Part shown: positions 5,424-13,452 of the stretch, in pieces
How positions within the stretch are numbered: the stretch's first letter is position 1
Layout of the letters: each line of letters opens with the position of its first letter
Source of the DNA: an uncultured Oscillospiraceae bacterium
Lineage (GTDB): Bacteria > Bacillota > Clostridia > Oscillospirales > Acutalibacteraceae
Direction of reading: 5' to 3'
NCBI GenBank assembly: GCA_900554775.1
Contig: USIK01000004.1
Span: forward strand, 1 to 22,819
DNA length: 22,819 nt
Notes under the pieces: generated by a model
What the model was told of the DNA's origin: nothing
What the model saw: only the letters and a program-made list of their open reading frames with translations
Databases searched by the model: none
Made by a program: the position numbers and the translations under genes

Positions 5424-7160
5424 TCAAGATTTGGAATACATTTCATAATAAATCCCGCGCTTTGAAATTAAGTCTTCATGCTTGCCGCATTCGGCTAGCT
5501 TTCCTTTTTCCAAAACGAAAATCACATCTGCTTCTTTTATAGTGCTGAGCCTATGCGCAATTACGACAGAAGTTCTGCCTTTCAAAAGCGTTTTCAAAGC
5601 CGTTTGGACCTTACTTTCAGTGAAAACGTCAACCGAAGCCGTAGCTTCGTCCAAAACGAGAATTTCACGGTTCGAAACAAGCGCCCTGGCAATGCAAAGA
5701 AGCTGCTTTTGGCCTTCGGAAATATTATCTATGCCTTCTTTCAAAATGGTATTATAACCCTCAGGCAGGGCCTCAATGAACGAAGCAGCGCCTAGTTCTT
5801 CGCATGCAAATTTAATTTCATCATCCGAAACTTTTGTGTTTCCATAACGAATATTTTCAATAACGCTTGCTCTGAAAAGCCATGAATCTTGCGTAACAAC
5901 GCCAAAAAGCCCTCTGTAAGCATTGATGTCAAAGCCTTTAATGTTTTTGTTTCCAACCAAAATCTCGCCGCTATATGATTCATAAAGCCTCAGCAAAAGC
6001 CTTGAAACCGTGGTTTTCCCGCCGCCAGTTTCTCCAACTATCGCCGCAGTTTGCCCAGGCAAAATTTTAAACGAAAGATCTTTTATAACTTCTTTGCCTG
6101 TTTCATATTCAAAAGAAACATTTTTAAACTCTATGCCTGCACCTTTGAAATCAGGCTTTTCTCCGCCTGATTTTTCTTCAGGGGCATCTAAAAATTCAAA
6201 AATCCTCTGGGCCGCTGCAAAAGCTGATTGAAAATTGCCGGAAATTCCCGCAAGCTCCATGAAAGGGTTCATAAACTGGCCAGAATAGGCGATAAACGCC
6301 GTGATATCGCCGATTGCAAAGCCTTTTACAACTGAAAAATAGCCCCCAACCGCGCAGCAAACAACATAAAGCGCCTTCGAAATAAAAGTCATTATAGGGC
6401 CCATAAGGCCAGACATAGTTTCGCTTTTGAAAGCATCCTCGCGGAGGTCTTCGTTTGTTAAATCAAAATTCCTTTTAAAACCGCTCTCAGCTTTCAAAAC
6501 TTTAACGGTTTCGTAGCCTGAAAAAGCCTCCTCAGCGCAGCTGCTCATTTTCGCGAAATTTTTGCGGTAGCTAACATAATATTTTTGAGATTTCACCGTG
6601 ATGAAAAGAATCAAAGCAATCATGAAAGGGAAGAAAGCAAAGCACCAAAGGCTGATTTCAACGCTTAGCGAAAGCATCATGTAAACCGTGCCGAAGAATA
6701 TTATCACCGAAGAAATAAGGCTCCGCGTGCTTTCAATAAAAACCGAACCTAGAGCGTTAACGTCGTTTAGCATGCAAGAAATAACTTCGCCTTTCGGCTT
6801 TTTTTGGAGAAATTCAAACGAAACAACGTTCATTTTCTTTGAAATTTCTTTGCGAAGTTGCCTGACTATCCTTACTGAAATATCCTTGAAAAGGAACTTC
6901 CCAATGCACGAAAAAAGCCCGTTTAAAGAATAAAGCACAAGCAAAAACGCCAGCAATTTAAAAACGTAATCAAGGTCAATATTCGGCCTACCAAGGCTGT
7001 CAGTCATCGAGAGGGCAGTTATGCCTTTGCCGGCAATTTTGGGGCTAAAAACGGTTATCAAAGCCTCGAAAATACTCATGAGCAAAATAACAATAACGCT
7101 CAGTTTATATTTAAAGATATATCCAAGAGCTCTTTTTAGCAAAGCTTTTTTATTTTTCAT
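5424..7160 (-). CDS. Heterodimeric ABC exporter subunit, consensus Walker B half (BmrD/LmrD-like)
   Basis: The 578-residue half-transporter has six predicted membrane helices in residues 1-310 followed by an ATPase domain. Walker A is GETGGGKTT (376-384), Q-loop Gln 424, Walker B ILVLDE (500-505) with the catalytic glutamate, and switch His 536. The signature is ISEGQ (480-484) in place of LSGGQ. This is the pattern of the subunit that supplies the active Walker A/B and a degenerate signature in asymmetric exporters such as LmrCD, BmrCD and TM287/288. It overlaps the upstream partner by 11 bases and has GGAGGT (7171-7176) before its ATG, so the two are co-translated and surely form one transporter. 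Substrates of this family include drugs, lipids and peptides; none is predictable here. No N-terminal peptidase domain is present, so it is not a bacteriocin-processing type. Confidence 0.9.
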   Translation of the reverse strand: MKNKKALLKRALGYIFKYKLSVIVILLMSIFEALITVFSPKIAGKGITALSMTDSLGRPNIDLDYVFKLLAFLLVLYSLNGLFSCIGKFLFKDISVRIVRQLRKEISKKMNVVSFEFLQKKPKGEVISCMLNDVNALGSVFIESTRSLISSVIIFFGTVYMMLSLSVEISLWCFAFFPFMIALILFITVKSQKYYVSYRKNFAKMSSCAEEAFSGYETVKVLKAESGFKRNFDLTNEDLREDAFKSETMSGLMGPIMTFISKALYVVCCAVGGYFSVVKGFAIGDITAFIAYSGQFMNPFMELAGISGNFQSAFAAAQRIFEFLDAPEEKSGGEKPDFKGAGIEFKNVSFEYETGKEVIKDLSFKILPGQTAAIVGETGGGKTTVSRLLLRLYESYSGEILVGNKNIKGFDINAYRGLFGVVTQDSWLFRASVIENIRYGNTKVSDDEIKFACEELGAASFIEALPEGYNTILKEGIDNISEGQKQLLCIARALVSNREILVLDEATASVDVFTESKVQTALKTLLKGRTSVVIAHRLSTIKEADVIFVLEKGKLAECGKHEDLISKRGIYYEMYSKS

Positions 7161-8934
7161 TTAAAGTTTCACCTCCGTTTTGAAGATCAGCCGTTTTTTT
7201 GTAAATTTCGCAAGATTTCAAAAGCTCATCATGCGTGCCAATCTTTTCAATTTTGCCGTCGTTTAAAACGATTATTTTATCGGCGTTTTTAATCGTGCTG
7301 ATTCTTTGCGAAACGAAAATAAGGGTTTTGCCGCAGAGTTTTTGCGCTATTTCATTTTTAACTTCCGCCTCGGTTTTAAAGTCAAGGCTTGAAAAAGAAT
7401 CATCAAAAATGTAAATCCTGCTTTTTTTAAGAATGTTCCTCGCTAAAGCAAGCCTTTGTTTCTGCCCGCCGGAAAGATTCCTTCCTTGCTGAAGAATAGG
7501 GGTTTCAAGGCCTTTTTCAGCCACGAGGGCATCAAGTTTCACTGCTTTTAAAGCGTTTTGAAGTTCGTGGTCATCAAAATTTTTGCTTCCTAAAGTAAGG
7601 TTTGATTTAACACTGCCCGAAAAAATGGCACTTTTCTGCGAAGAATAAGCAATGTTTTCAAGCAGGCTTGTCTTATTAAAATCAAGAATACTTTCGCCGC
7701 CAAAGCGAATGCTTCCGCCGCAAGGCTCGTAAAGCCCCAAAATAAGCCTTAAAAGCGTCGTTTTGCCTGAGCCTACGCTCCCGATTATTCCAACGGTTTC
7801 GCCGTAATTAATGCAAAAATCCACTGAATTAAGAGTGTTCTCAGAAGCACCAGGGTATTTAAAACTAACATTATTAAATTCTATGCTGCCGTGAAAATCC
7901 TCAGGGAATTCTTTCTTGCCTAAGCTTGTTTCTTCTTCACACGCCAAAATTTCGCCCACTCTTTTTATAGAAACAATCATCCTCGGCAACGCCGAAATCA
8001 TCAGCGAAAGCATCACGAAAGCGCCAACTATCATGAGCGAATATTGCATAAAAGCAACCAGGTCTCCAACTTGCATTTCTTGGTTAAAAATCTTAATAGA
8101 GCTAAACCAAAGAAGGCTAACCGTCAGCAAATTAGCGCAAAGAACCATCAAAGGGGACATAACCGCCGTGATTTTATTTATGAAAAAAGAAATGTCTGCA
8201 AACTTCGCGTTTACTTTTTCAAATCTTTCGTTTTCAAAAGCAAAGTTTCCAAAGCTCCTTATAACCGCTGCGCCTTCAAGCTGCTGCCTGATAGTCAAGT
8301 TAAAATCATCTTCGGTTTCTTGCAAAACTTTGGCTTTCGACGCGATCATTTTAAGCGAAACAAAGGCAACCAGCCCAGCCGCCAAAGCTCCAAGAATTAT
8401 GAGTGGGGTGAGGGAGGGGCAAGCTTTAAAAGACATAATCACGCCACCGAAAAGCAGAGCAGGGGGGACAACAAGCTGAACCGACATGATTATAAATGAT
8501 TTCACATTTTCAGAATCGCTCGTGAGCCTCGTCATCAGTGAAGAAGGCGAAAATTTAGTTGAATCCAAATACGAAGCATTCAAAAATTTATGGAAAATAT
8601 CTTTTTTGATATCCGCCGAAATGCTTGCCGAAACTTTGGCCATTATCCTGTTGATAATCACCGTGATAAAAACTGAAATAAGCGTAACAAAAAGCATCAA
8701 AAAGCCAATTTTCAAAATATAAGAAGTCTGAAAAGAAGCTATTTCTTCAGCAGTCATCAAGTTTAGCTCGTTTTGGCTCAGGCCGGTGTGCTTGATGCCT
8801 TTGTCAATGATATCAGCCGTTAATGACGGCAAAAACAAATAGCAAACCTGATTAACGCAAACCAGCATGAACATTAAAATTAAATTTTTCGTATTTTTTT
8901 TAATATAACTTGAAAATAATCTTATGTATTTAAT
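7150..8934 (-). CDS. Heterodimeric ABC exporter subunit, degenerate Walker B half; ATT start
   Basis: Half-transporter of 594 residues if it starts at ATT (8932-8934). The first in-frame ATG (8874) would give 574 residues, has no binding site, and would remove the expected N-terminal elbow and part of the first membrane helix. The extra 20 codons read IKYIRLFSSYIKKNTKNLIL, the usual beginning of this family, and AAGGAG (8943-8948) lies eight bases before the ATT. With that numbering the ATPase has Walker A GSVGSGKTT (385-393), Gln 433, an intact LSGGQ (487-491), Walker B IYIFDD with Asp 512 in place of the catalytic Glu, and Gln 543 in place of the switch His. It therefore provides the good signature and the inactive Walker site, complementary to its downstream partner. 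Confidence 0.88.
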   Translation of the reverse strand: MKYIRLFSSYIKKNTKNLILMFMLVCVNQVCYLFLPSLTADIIDKGIKHTGLSQNELNLMTAEEIASFQTSYILKIGFLMLFVTLISVFITVIINRIMAKVSASISADIKKDIFHKFLNASYLDSTKFSPSSLMTRLTSDSENVKSFIIMSVQLVVPPALLFGGVIMSFKACPSLTPLIILGALAAGLVAFVSLKMIASKAKVLQETEDDFNLTIRQQLEGAAVIRSFGNFAFENERFEKVNAKFADISFFINKITAVMSPLMVLCANLLTVSLLWFSSIKIFNQEMQVGDLVAFMQYSLMIVGAFVMLSLMISALPRMIVSIKRVGEILACEEETSLGKKEFPEDFHGSIEFNNVSFKYPGASENTLNSVDFCINYGETVGIIGSVGSGKTTLLRLILGLYEPCGGSIRFGGESILDFNKTSLLENIAYSSQKSAIFSGSVKSNLTLGSKNFDDHELQNALKAVKLDALVAEKGLETPILQQGRNLSGGQKQRLALARNILKKSRIYIFDDSFSSLDFKTEAEVKNEIAQKLCGKTLIFVSQRISTIKNADKIIVLNDGKIEKIGTHDELLKSCEIYKKTADLQNGGETLNEK

Positions 8935-8942
8935 AAAAACCT

Positions 8943-8948
8943 CTCCTT
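8943..8948 (-). promoter_or_regulatory. Ribosome binding site that decides the ATT start
   Basis: AAGGAG on the minus strand, eight bases before the ATT at 8934. No ATG, GTG or TTG in the right frame lies within a usual distance. The first in-frame ATG is 60 bases further on and has only A/T before it. Confidence 0.7.
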
Positions 8949-8969
8949 ACATTTAAAATATGATAATAA

Positions 8970-8998
8970 ATGATAGAATAAATCATGTTTTAAATCAA
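8970..8998 (-). promoter_or_regulatory. Promoter of the ABC exporter operon with possible operator
   Basis: TTGATT (8993-8998), 17 bp, TATCAT (8970-8975) on the minus strand. An inverted repeat, atgat at 8970-8974 and atcat at 8982-8986, overlaps the -10, a usual place for a repressor site, though no regulator gene is adjacent. Bases 8999-9140 hold nothing but A/T-rich sequence. Confidence 0.6.
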
Positions 8999-9139
8999 GC
9001 AAAGGCGTTTTTTAGGACTTTTATTTAAAAATATCAATATATTTTAAAAATAATTTTTTAACTTAAAAATAACCAGCAAATAAAAATAAAATTAAAAAAT
9101 TCCTCATAAAAAAGCTCTGATTTAAGATTTTAATTCAAA

Positions 9140-9179
9140 ATAAAAAGCACCCGGAGCATTAATTTTTGCTCCTGAGTGC
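9140..9179 (-). terminator. Terminator overlapping the end of spoIIID
   Basis: The minus-strand arms gcactcaggagc (9179-9168) and gctccgggtgc (9157-9147) pair with one bulge and one G-T, then TTTTTA follows. The 5' arm lies within the last codons and the stop codon sits in the loop. Confidence 0.75.
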
Positions 9180-9416
9180 ATATTTATTTTTCGTTGCATA
9201 GCCGCCTCTTATGTGCCTTTGGGCTTTGTTTGTTTCAAGAACTTTTTTCACTTCTTGGTAAAGGCAACTGTTTATTTTTTCAAGCCTCTCGGAAACATCT
9301 TTATGAACCGTTGACTTAGAAACACCGAAATATTTAGCGGCTTTTCTCACAGTGGCTTTTTCATCAACCATAAATTCACCGAGCCTCAGCGCCCGGGTTT
9401 CAAGAGCTTCTTTCAC
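9159..9416 (-). CDS. spoIIID: Sporulation transcription factor SpoIIID
   Basis: The 85-residue protein follows the SpoIIID pattern closely. An N-terminal helix TRALRLGEFMV is followed by a helix-turn-helix at about residues 22-42 containing the family hallmark FGVSKSTVHKDVSERL, then NKAQRHIRGGYATKNKY, matching the conserved RHLRGGEATKLKY-like end. SpoIIID is a mother-cell DNA-binding protein that activates and represses many genes after sigma-E and before sigma-K. GTG at 9416 is the start: the frame is closed by a TAA two codons upstream, and a G-rich stretch (cccccag on the plus strand at 9427-9433) may be the binding site. The basic tail ALRSKN overlaps the terminator. The promoter upstream has a sigma-E-like layout, as expected for this gene. 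Confidence 0.93.
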   Translation of the reverse strand: MKEALETRALRLGEFMVDEKATVRKAAKYFGVSKSTVHKDVSERLEKINSCLYQEVKKVLETNKAQRHIRGGYATKNKYALRSKN

Positions 9417-9450
9417 GCATAATTAACCCCCAGACATATAAATTCTTTTA

Positions 9451-9480
9451 AACTTATATGCCTAAGGGGCGAAAATTATG
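9451..9480 (-). promoter_or_regulatory. Sigma-E-like promoter of spoIIID
   Basis: Minus strand: CATAATT (9474-9480), 13 bp, CATATAAGTT (9451-9460). This resembles mother-cell sigma-E sites (ATA in the -35, CATA in the -10). The same layout with the same spacing precedes the three-gene operon at 14101-14129. Confidence 0.5.
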
Positions 9481-9510
9481 ATTTTTTAAACATTTAGAGG
9501 CTTTTGCTTC

Positions 9511-11103
9511 TTATGAATTAGCTATTATATTTTTAAGCTCCTTGCTAGTTACGCCGAGTTTCATTCTTTCGCTTTCTTCCAGGTAACTCGCAAAACCCTT
9601 GCCCAAACCAAAGCACTTTTCTTCATATTTGCTTATGCAGTAGTGAGTGAATAATATTGCCTGGCCTAAAGTAAGCTTGGAAGAATTTTTATTCGGCGCC
9701 CAGCTCCTAAGGGTTTTGCCTTCAAAAGATTTTGAAAATTGGCCTTTGTAATCGTTGATATAAACCTCAATGGAACTTTTGACGCATTCGGCGCTATCAA
9801 ATGCAGCGTCATAATAATGCTTAATTTTAGGGATGGTTTTTTTGATGTCATTGTTTGAATTGTTAAACTCTTCCACCAGCCATTTGAACCTATCTTGGTT
9901 TTTAATATTAACTCCTTTGATTTTATCCTTGTTCTCTACTGCCATTTTTTCAGTGGCTTTGCTTATGTCTTCAATGTATTTATTGTATTTTCCGATTAAT
10001 TCACTTAAACTTTTTGCTTTGCTATCTCTGTCATTCATAATTTCCACAAGGCATCTATGAGACACTTCGAAATTACCCCATACTGCCAAAAAATCTTCTG
10101 TAATAAATTTCAAATACTTTTCAGCGCTACCTTTAGCTTCTTTTTTTATCCCTTCCCAGTTGATATATTTTTTAAAATAATCATATAAATCTTTAGACCT
10201 ACTTTTTGTTTCTTTTTCAAAAACTTTATAAATACCACTATAAAAAGCTTTGAAATATTTAAATCCTAAACTCAGCCACCCTTCGGCATTTCCGTTATCT
10301 TCCGCCTTCTTTTTCATTTCTTTTTCTAGAACTGCTTTTTCGCCGCCCATTATCATTTCGATGCTATTTTTTAATTCTTCCTCATTGGTGAATTCCAATT
10401 TATTTCCACCGAAATTTTCATTATACTCGCTAATAGTCTCTTTTACTAACTTCGTCAAATTTTCTGCCAGTTCGTTATAAAGCCCATTACTAATTTCTTT
10501 GAAATCCTTTTCTGAAGATAAATATTTGTTCAGGCTGCTTTCGCTGAGTTCTACACGCTTTGCAAGCTTGTTCAAGTCTTTAATAACCGTTGCTCTTGCG
10601 CTTTTTACAAACTTATTGCTAGATTTTACAAAATAATCAAACATAGCATGCGTTTCTCTTTCTTTGAGCTGTTTTTTCTCTTCCACGAACTCTTTAACCA
10701 TTATTAGCGGCATATTAGTCCCCAGTTTCATTCGCATTCTCGGCTCAAATTCGCTGTATGTTTCAAGCCTAGGGTCTACCTTTGCACCACTCATAATCGC
10801 TTTATAACAGCTGCTAGCTCTGAAATTATTAAAAGCAATCGTTAACTCATCAATTTTCTTGATTGCTTTCACATTCACAGGGATTTTCGCTTCTTTCATA
10901 TCTTTTGTCAAAATTTCGCCCATTTCAACTTCCATTTTAGCTTTTAATTCTCTGCACCATTCAACTTTAGGCGCCAGTTCATCAGGTTTATATCTTTTCA
11001 TTGCCAAGCAGCTTTTTTTCATGCTATCGAGGTATTTGCAAACGTCTTTATAAAGCTTTTTGTAGCTTTCTTTCATTTCGCTCTGGTTTCTTGAACTTTT
11101 CAT
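9511..11103 (-). CDS. Large helical protein, paralogue of the upstream gene; 5' end disrupted
   Basis: An open frame of 530 codons, very rich in Lys and Glu, almost entirely predicted helix, with no signal peptide, membrane segment or catalytic motif I can name. It is paralogous to the 575-residue neighbour. Shared stretches include YKKLYKDVCKYLDSMKK against YKELYKSVCGSIDTLKK near the start, and LTLGQAILFTHYCISKYE against LSLAQSVVTVYYYIDRYQ, then YLEESERMKLGVTS against YIEESKKLKLGFTP at the end. Homology to the neighbour continues upstream of this ATG to 11250, interrupted by one TAA (see the separate entry). The ATG at 11103 has no binding site, so if the protein is made, it starts poorly or by reinitiation. 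The rest of the frame is intact, so decay is recent or expression continues in some form. Function unknown; a cytoplasmic or effector-like coiled-coil role is only a guess. Confidence 0.7.
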   Translation of the reverse strand: MKSSRNQSEMKESYKKLYKDVCKYLDSMKKSCLAMKRYKPDELAPKVEWCRELKAKMEVEMGEILTKDMKEAKIPVNVKAIKKIDELTIAFNNFRASSCYKAIMSGAKVDPRLETYSEFEPRMRMKLGTNMPLIMVKEFVEEKKQLKERETHAMFDYFVKSSNKFVKSARATVIKDLNKLAKRVELSESSLNKYLSSEKDFKEISNGLYNELAENLTKLVKETISEYNENFGGNKLEFTNEEELKNSIEMIMGGEKAVLEKEMKKKAEDNGNAEGWLSLGFKYFKAFYSGIYKVFEKETKSRSKDLYDYFKKYINWEGIKKEAKGSAEKYLKFITEDFLAVWGNFEVSHRCLVEIMNDRDSKAKSLSELIGKYNKYIEDISKATEKMAVENKDKIKGVNIKNQDRFKWLVEEFNNSNNDIKKTIPKIKHYYDAAFDSAECVKSSIEVYINDYKGQFSKSFEGKTLRSWAPNKNSSKLTLGQAILFTHYCISKYEEKCFGLGKGFASYLEESERMKLGVTSKELKNIIANS

Positions 11104-11250
11104 CCATAGTTTAACGCTTGGGACATCTAAAAGAGACTTAAGATATTTAACGTCATTTAGCCCGAATTTTTCTACGTCTTTAATTTTATTTTTGCAAATT
11201 ATTTAATCTAAAAATGTTCCTTCATTTTTTGCTTTGTCAGAAACCGCCAT
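11104..11250 (-). pseudogene. Original 5' end of the helical gene, cut by an in-frame TAA
   Basis: AAGGAGG (11259-11265) stands eight bases before an ATG at 11250, in the same frame as the 530-codon frame. The sequence reads MAVSDKAKNEGTFLD, TAA (11203-11205), then IICKNKIKDVEKFGLNDVK and on into the downstream frame. Codon-by-codon comparison with the upstream paralogue is good across the stop: TTT TTA GAT TAA ATA ATT TGC here against TTT TTG TAT TCG ATA AAT CAT there. The stop replaces a serine codon, one base away from TCA. This is best explained by a nonsense mutation in a gene of 580 codons. Readthrough, a sequencing error, or a true short leader peptide are alternatives. Confidence 0.75.
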
Positions 11251-11276
11251 GTTCGATGCCTCCTTAATTTTTAAGT

Positions 11277-13004
11277 CTATTTATTTTTCCCAGGAGTAAA
11301 GCCAAGCTTCAATTTTTTGCTTTCTTCAATGTAAGCGTCAATATAATTTCCTTTAGAGCCAAAAAGGTTGAAGCTGTTATTTTGGTATCTGTCTATATAG
11401 TAATAAACTGTCACAACGCTCTGCGCTAACGAAAGGCTATCTTGAGGAGGTTTCCATCCGTTAAGATTTATTTTTCCTTGTCCATCGCTGATTATTTGAC
11501 CATTCAAACCCGCACTTTTGCTGCTGAATTTTTTCTCATATTGGTTAACATACATTCCAATATTTCTTTTAATGTTATTGGCGTGTTTGCTTGCAGATTC
11601 ATAATTCTTTTTGAATTTCGCAATCTCCGCATTAATCTTGCTGGCATTCTTGTTAAGTTCAGCTAACTGCCTGTCCATCAATGTGCTTTTTCCCATAAAG
11701 GGCTCAAGGGCCTTCATGTCTTCAAAGCCATATACTTTCACGTCTTTGAAACCTCTCTTCTTGCTTTTAATTTTCGCATCATATTCAACTGGTCTGCCGT
11801 CTTTAAAAGCAACTTTGCTTTGCAGCTTGCAGCATTTTTCAATCTCGTTTATATATTCATCATAATGCTCTTTAAATTTTGCTAACTTCTCACTTATTGC
11901 CTTCTTAGTCTTTTCGTATTTAGCGCCTTTTTTAGCATTAATATTTTTGCCTTTTGTAATATTGCTAAGTTCAGCAAAGTTTTCTTCAAATGTGTTCCAA
12001 AGTTCACGAAAAGCATTAATCCATTTTAATTGCTTGTCTTTTATATCCATTTCCGGAAAATCTTTTTTGCTAAATTCTTCTTTACTAGCTAACTTTGCAG
12101 AAACTAATTTTCTGAATTCTTCTGAACTCGAAATTAAAGGTTTTTTACTACTGTTATTTATTTTTAAAGCCAAAGCAGACGCTAAATTATTGTAAAGTGA
12201 CTCACTTTTAATCTGGCTAAATTCGCCCATGGCTCTCATGTCTATGTTCACGAGTTTAGCCAATTTCCCCGCAGTATTACCTACCTTTTCTTGGCACTCT
12301 AAAATTTTCCTTTGCATTTCTTTTTGCATTTCTTGTTTAACAAGTGTGTTAATATAACCATTTATTTTTATGAATTCTTCATTCCTAATTTCTTTTTGCA
12401 TTTTCAAAAATTCCGCAAAATGTGGGGCATCCGGCATTCCGCCATCAGTTTTCCTTTTTGCAGCAGATTTAAAAGAGGTGTAATCCATAACAGTTCCCTT
12501 GCAACCCGATTTTTCCAGCCATTCTTTGTAAGGTTTTTTGACTCTAACTCTATTAAATTTAGCTGCCGCTCCTTTAATAGCTTCAATATTTTTTGCTATA
12601 ACTTTTTTATCGGTGTAACCCGCGTTGGCAGGCTGCATTTTGGTCAAAAATTCAATTTGAGCCTGGAGCCTTTCTTTTTGCTCATTATATTTTTCAATTC
12701 TCTTTTTCAGGTTGGTTTCGCTCTGTTTTTCCAGCGCTGAGCAGTACTTTTTCAATGTGTCAATTGAACCGCAAACGCTTTTATAAAGTTCTTTATAGTC
12801 TTTCCACGCAACTTCCTCTTCGCTTGACTTGCCGAGTAATTTTTCAATAGTCGTAACACGCATAATATATTTAAGGGAATCCAAGTTTTTTGCCTTCAAA
12901 CTGCCTACATCTACCAGCGAGTTTTTATGATTTATCGAATACAAAAACATTTCCCCGAAACCTTTAGATTTAAGCATAAGAGATATTTTACCTTTAATGT
13001 CCAT
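11277..13004 (-). CDS. Large helical protein of unknown function (intact paralogue)
   Basis: The 575-residue protein starts at ATG with GAGGAGG (13013-13019) eight bases upstream. It is rich in Lys, Glu and Asn, with long amphipathic helices (for example NLKKRIEKYNEQKERLQAQI near residue 100 and TLVKQEMQKEMQRKILECQE near 225), and has no signal peptide or membrane segment. I do not recognise a family. The C-terminal 120 residues, with the DSLSLAQSVVTVYYYID and YIEESKKLKLGF stretches, are the part best conserved with the downstream paralogue and may be a distinct domain. The two genes are 26 bases apart and share one promoter at 13041-13069. The tandem arrangement shows duplication followed by divergence. 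Possible roles (cytoskeletal, effector, phage-related) cannot be told from the sequence. Confidence 0.8.
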   Translation of the reverse strand: MDIKGKISLMLKSKGFGEMFLYSINHKNSLVDVGSLKAKNLDSLKYIMRVTTIEKLLGKSSEEEVAWKDYKELYKSVCGSIDTLKKYCSALEKQSETNLKKRIEKYNEQKERLQAQIEFLTKMQPANAGYTDKKVIAKNIEAIKGAAAKFNRVRVKKPYKEWLEKSGCKGTVMDYTSFKSAAKRKTDGGMPDAPHFAEFLKMQKEIRNEEFIKINGYINTLVKQEMQKEMQRKILECQEKVGNTAGKLAKLVNIDMRAMGEFSQIKSESLYNNLASALALKINNSSKKPLISSSEEFRKLVSAKLASKEEFSKKDFPEMDIKDKQLKWINAFRELWNTFEENFAELSNITKGKNINAKKGAKYEKTKKAISEKLAKFKEHYDEYINEIEKCCKLQSKVAFKDGRPVEYDAKIKSKKRGFKDVKVYGFEDMKALEPFMGKSTLMDRQLAELNKNASKINAEIAKFKKNYESASKHANNIKRNIGMYVNQYEKKFSSKSAGLNGQIISDGQGKINLNGWKPPQDSLSLAQSVVTVYYYIDRYQNNSFNLFGSKGNYIDAYIEESKKLKLGFTPGKNK

Positions 13005-13040
13005 TTTGACTACCTCCTCATTATTTTTTTTACAGGAGAT

Positions 13041-13069
13041 AGTCTATCAAAAATTATGTAAAATGTCAA
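13041..13069 (-). promoter_or_regulatory. Promoter of the helical-protein operon
   Basis: Minus strand TTGACA (13064-13069), 17 bp, TAGACT (13041-13046). A perfect small palindrome gatagtctatc (13038-13048) covers the -10 and could be an operator, or chance. The rest of 13070-13115 is plain A/T. Confidence 0.6.
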
Positions 13070-13115
13070 TAAATTATATGATTGTATAATTTAAAAATAT
13101 ATTTATTTAATAGAT

Positions 13116-13451
13116 TTACATCATCAGGTAAAGTAGCACGAGCAAAAGCGGAAAATTTTCTTTGTCGTCCATAAGCAAAATTATCAAAAGAATGATAATC
13201 AAATTATCGCTATTTCTAGTTATTGCTTCGAGCAAACTTGGCGGACGCTTTTTTGGCGCAGGGCTAAAAAACTTTTGAATTTCGCTGAAATTTTGAAACT
13301 TATTTTCATCTTTTCCTTTTAATTTTTCGGTGTTTTCTTCGGGCTTTTCAGGCAAATTTTTAGACTTAGATTTAAAACTCCAAGCCTCTTTGATGGCGTT
13401 TTCTTTTAACTTCTGGAGCTCATCGGACAAATTACTGATAATTTTTCTCAC
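13116..13451 (-). CDS. Small protein with hydrophobic C-terminus (third gene of a putative sporulation operon)
   Basis: A 111-residue product. Residues 1-60 are polar and charged (SFKSKSKNLPEKPEENTEKL), a proline-rich linker follows (SPAPKKRPPSLLEAI), and residues 83-111 hold two hydrophobic stretches, NLIIILLIILLM and FPLLLVLLYLMM, split by DDKEN, which could form a short membrane hairpin. Gut Clostridia often carry such proteins at the end of small clusters of unknown function; that recollection is not backed by a search. The GTG at 13451 lies one base past the TGA of the preceding gene (13453-13455), so translation is coupled. No clear terminator follows before the next operon's promoter. 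Confidence 0.7.
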   Translation of the reverse strand: MRKIISNLSDELQKLKENAIKEAWSFKSKSKNLPEKPEENTEKLKGKDENKFQNFSEIQKFFSPAPKKRPPSLLEAITRNSDNLIIILLIILLMDDKENFPLLLVLLYLMM

Positions 13452-13452
13452 C

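Noticed and set aside
7916..8499. Two long plus-strand frames (187 and 151 codons) opposite the first ABC exporter gene
   Set aside because: Antisense shadows of a well-supported ABC gene, overlapping each other in different frames.
12312..12740. 142-codon plus-strand frame opposite the helical 575-residue gene
   Set aside because: Phe-rich product typical of the complement of Lys/Glu-rich coding sequence.
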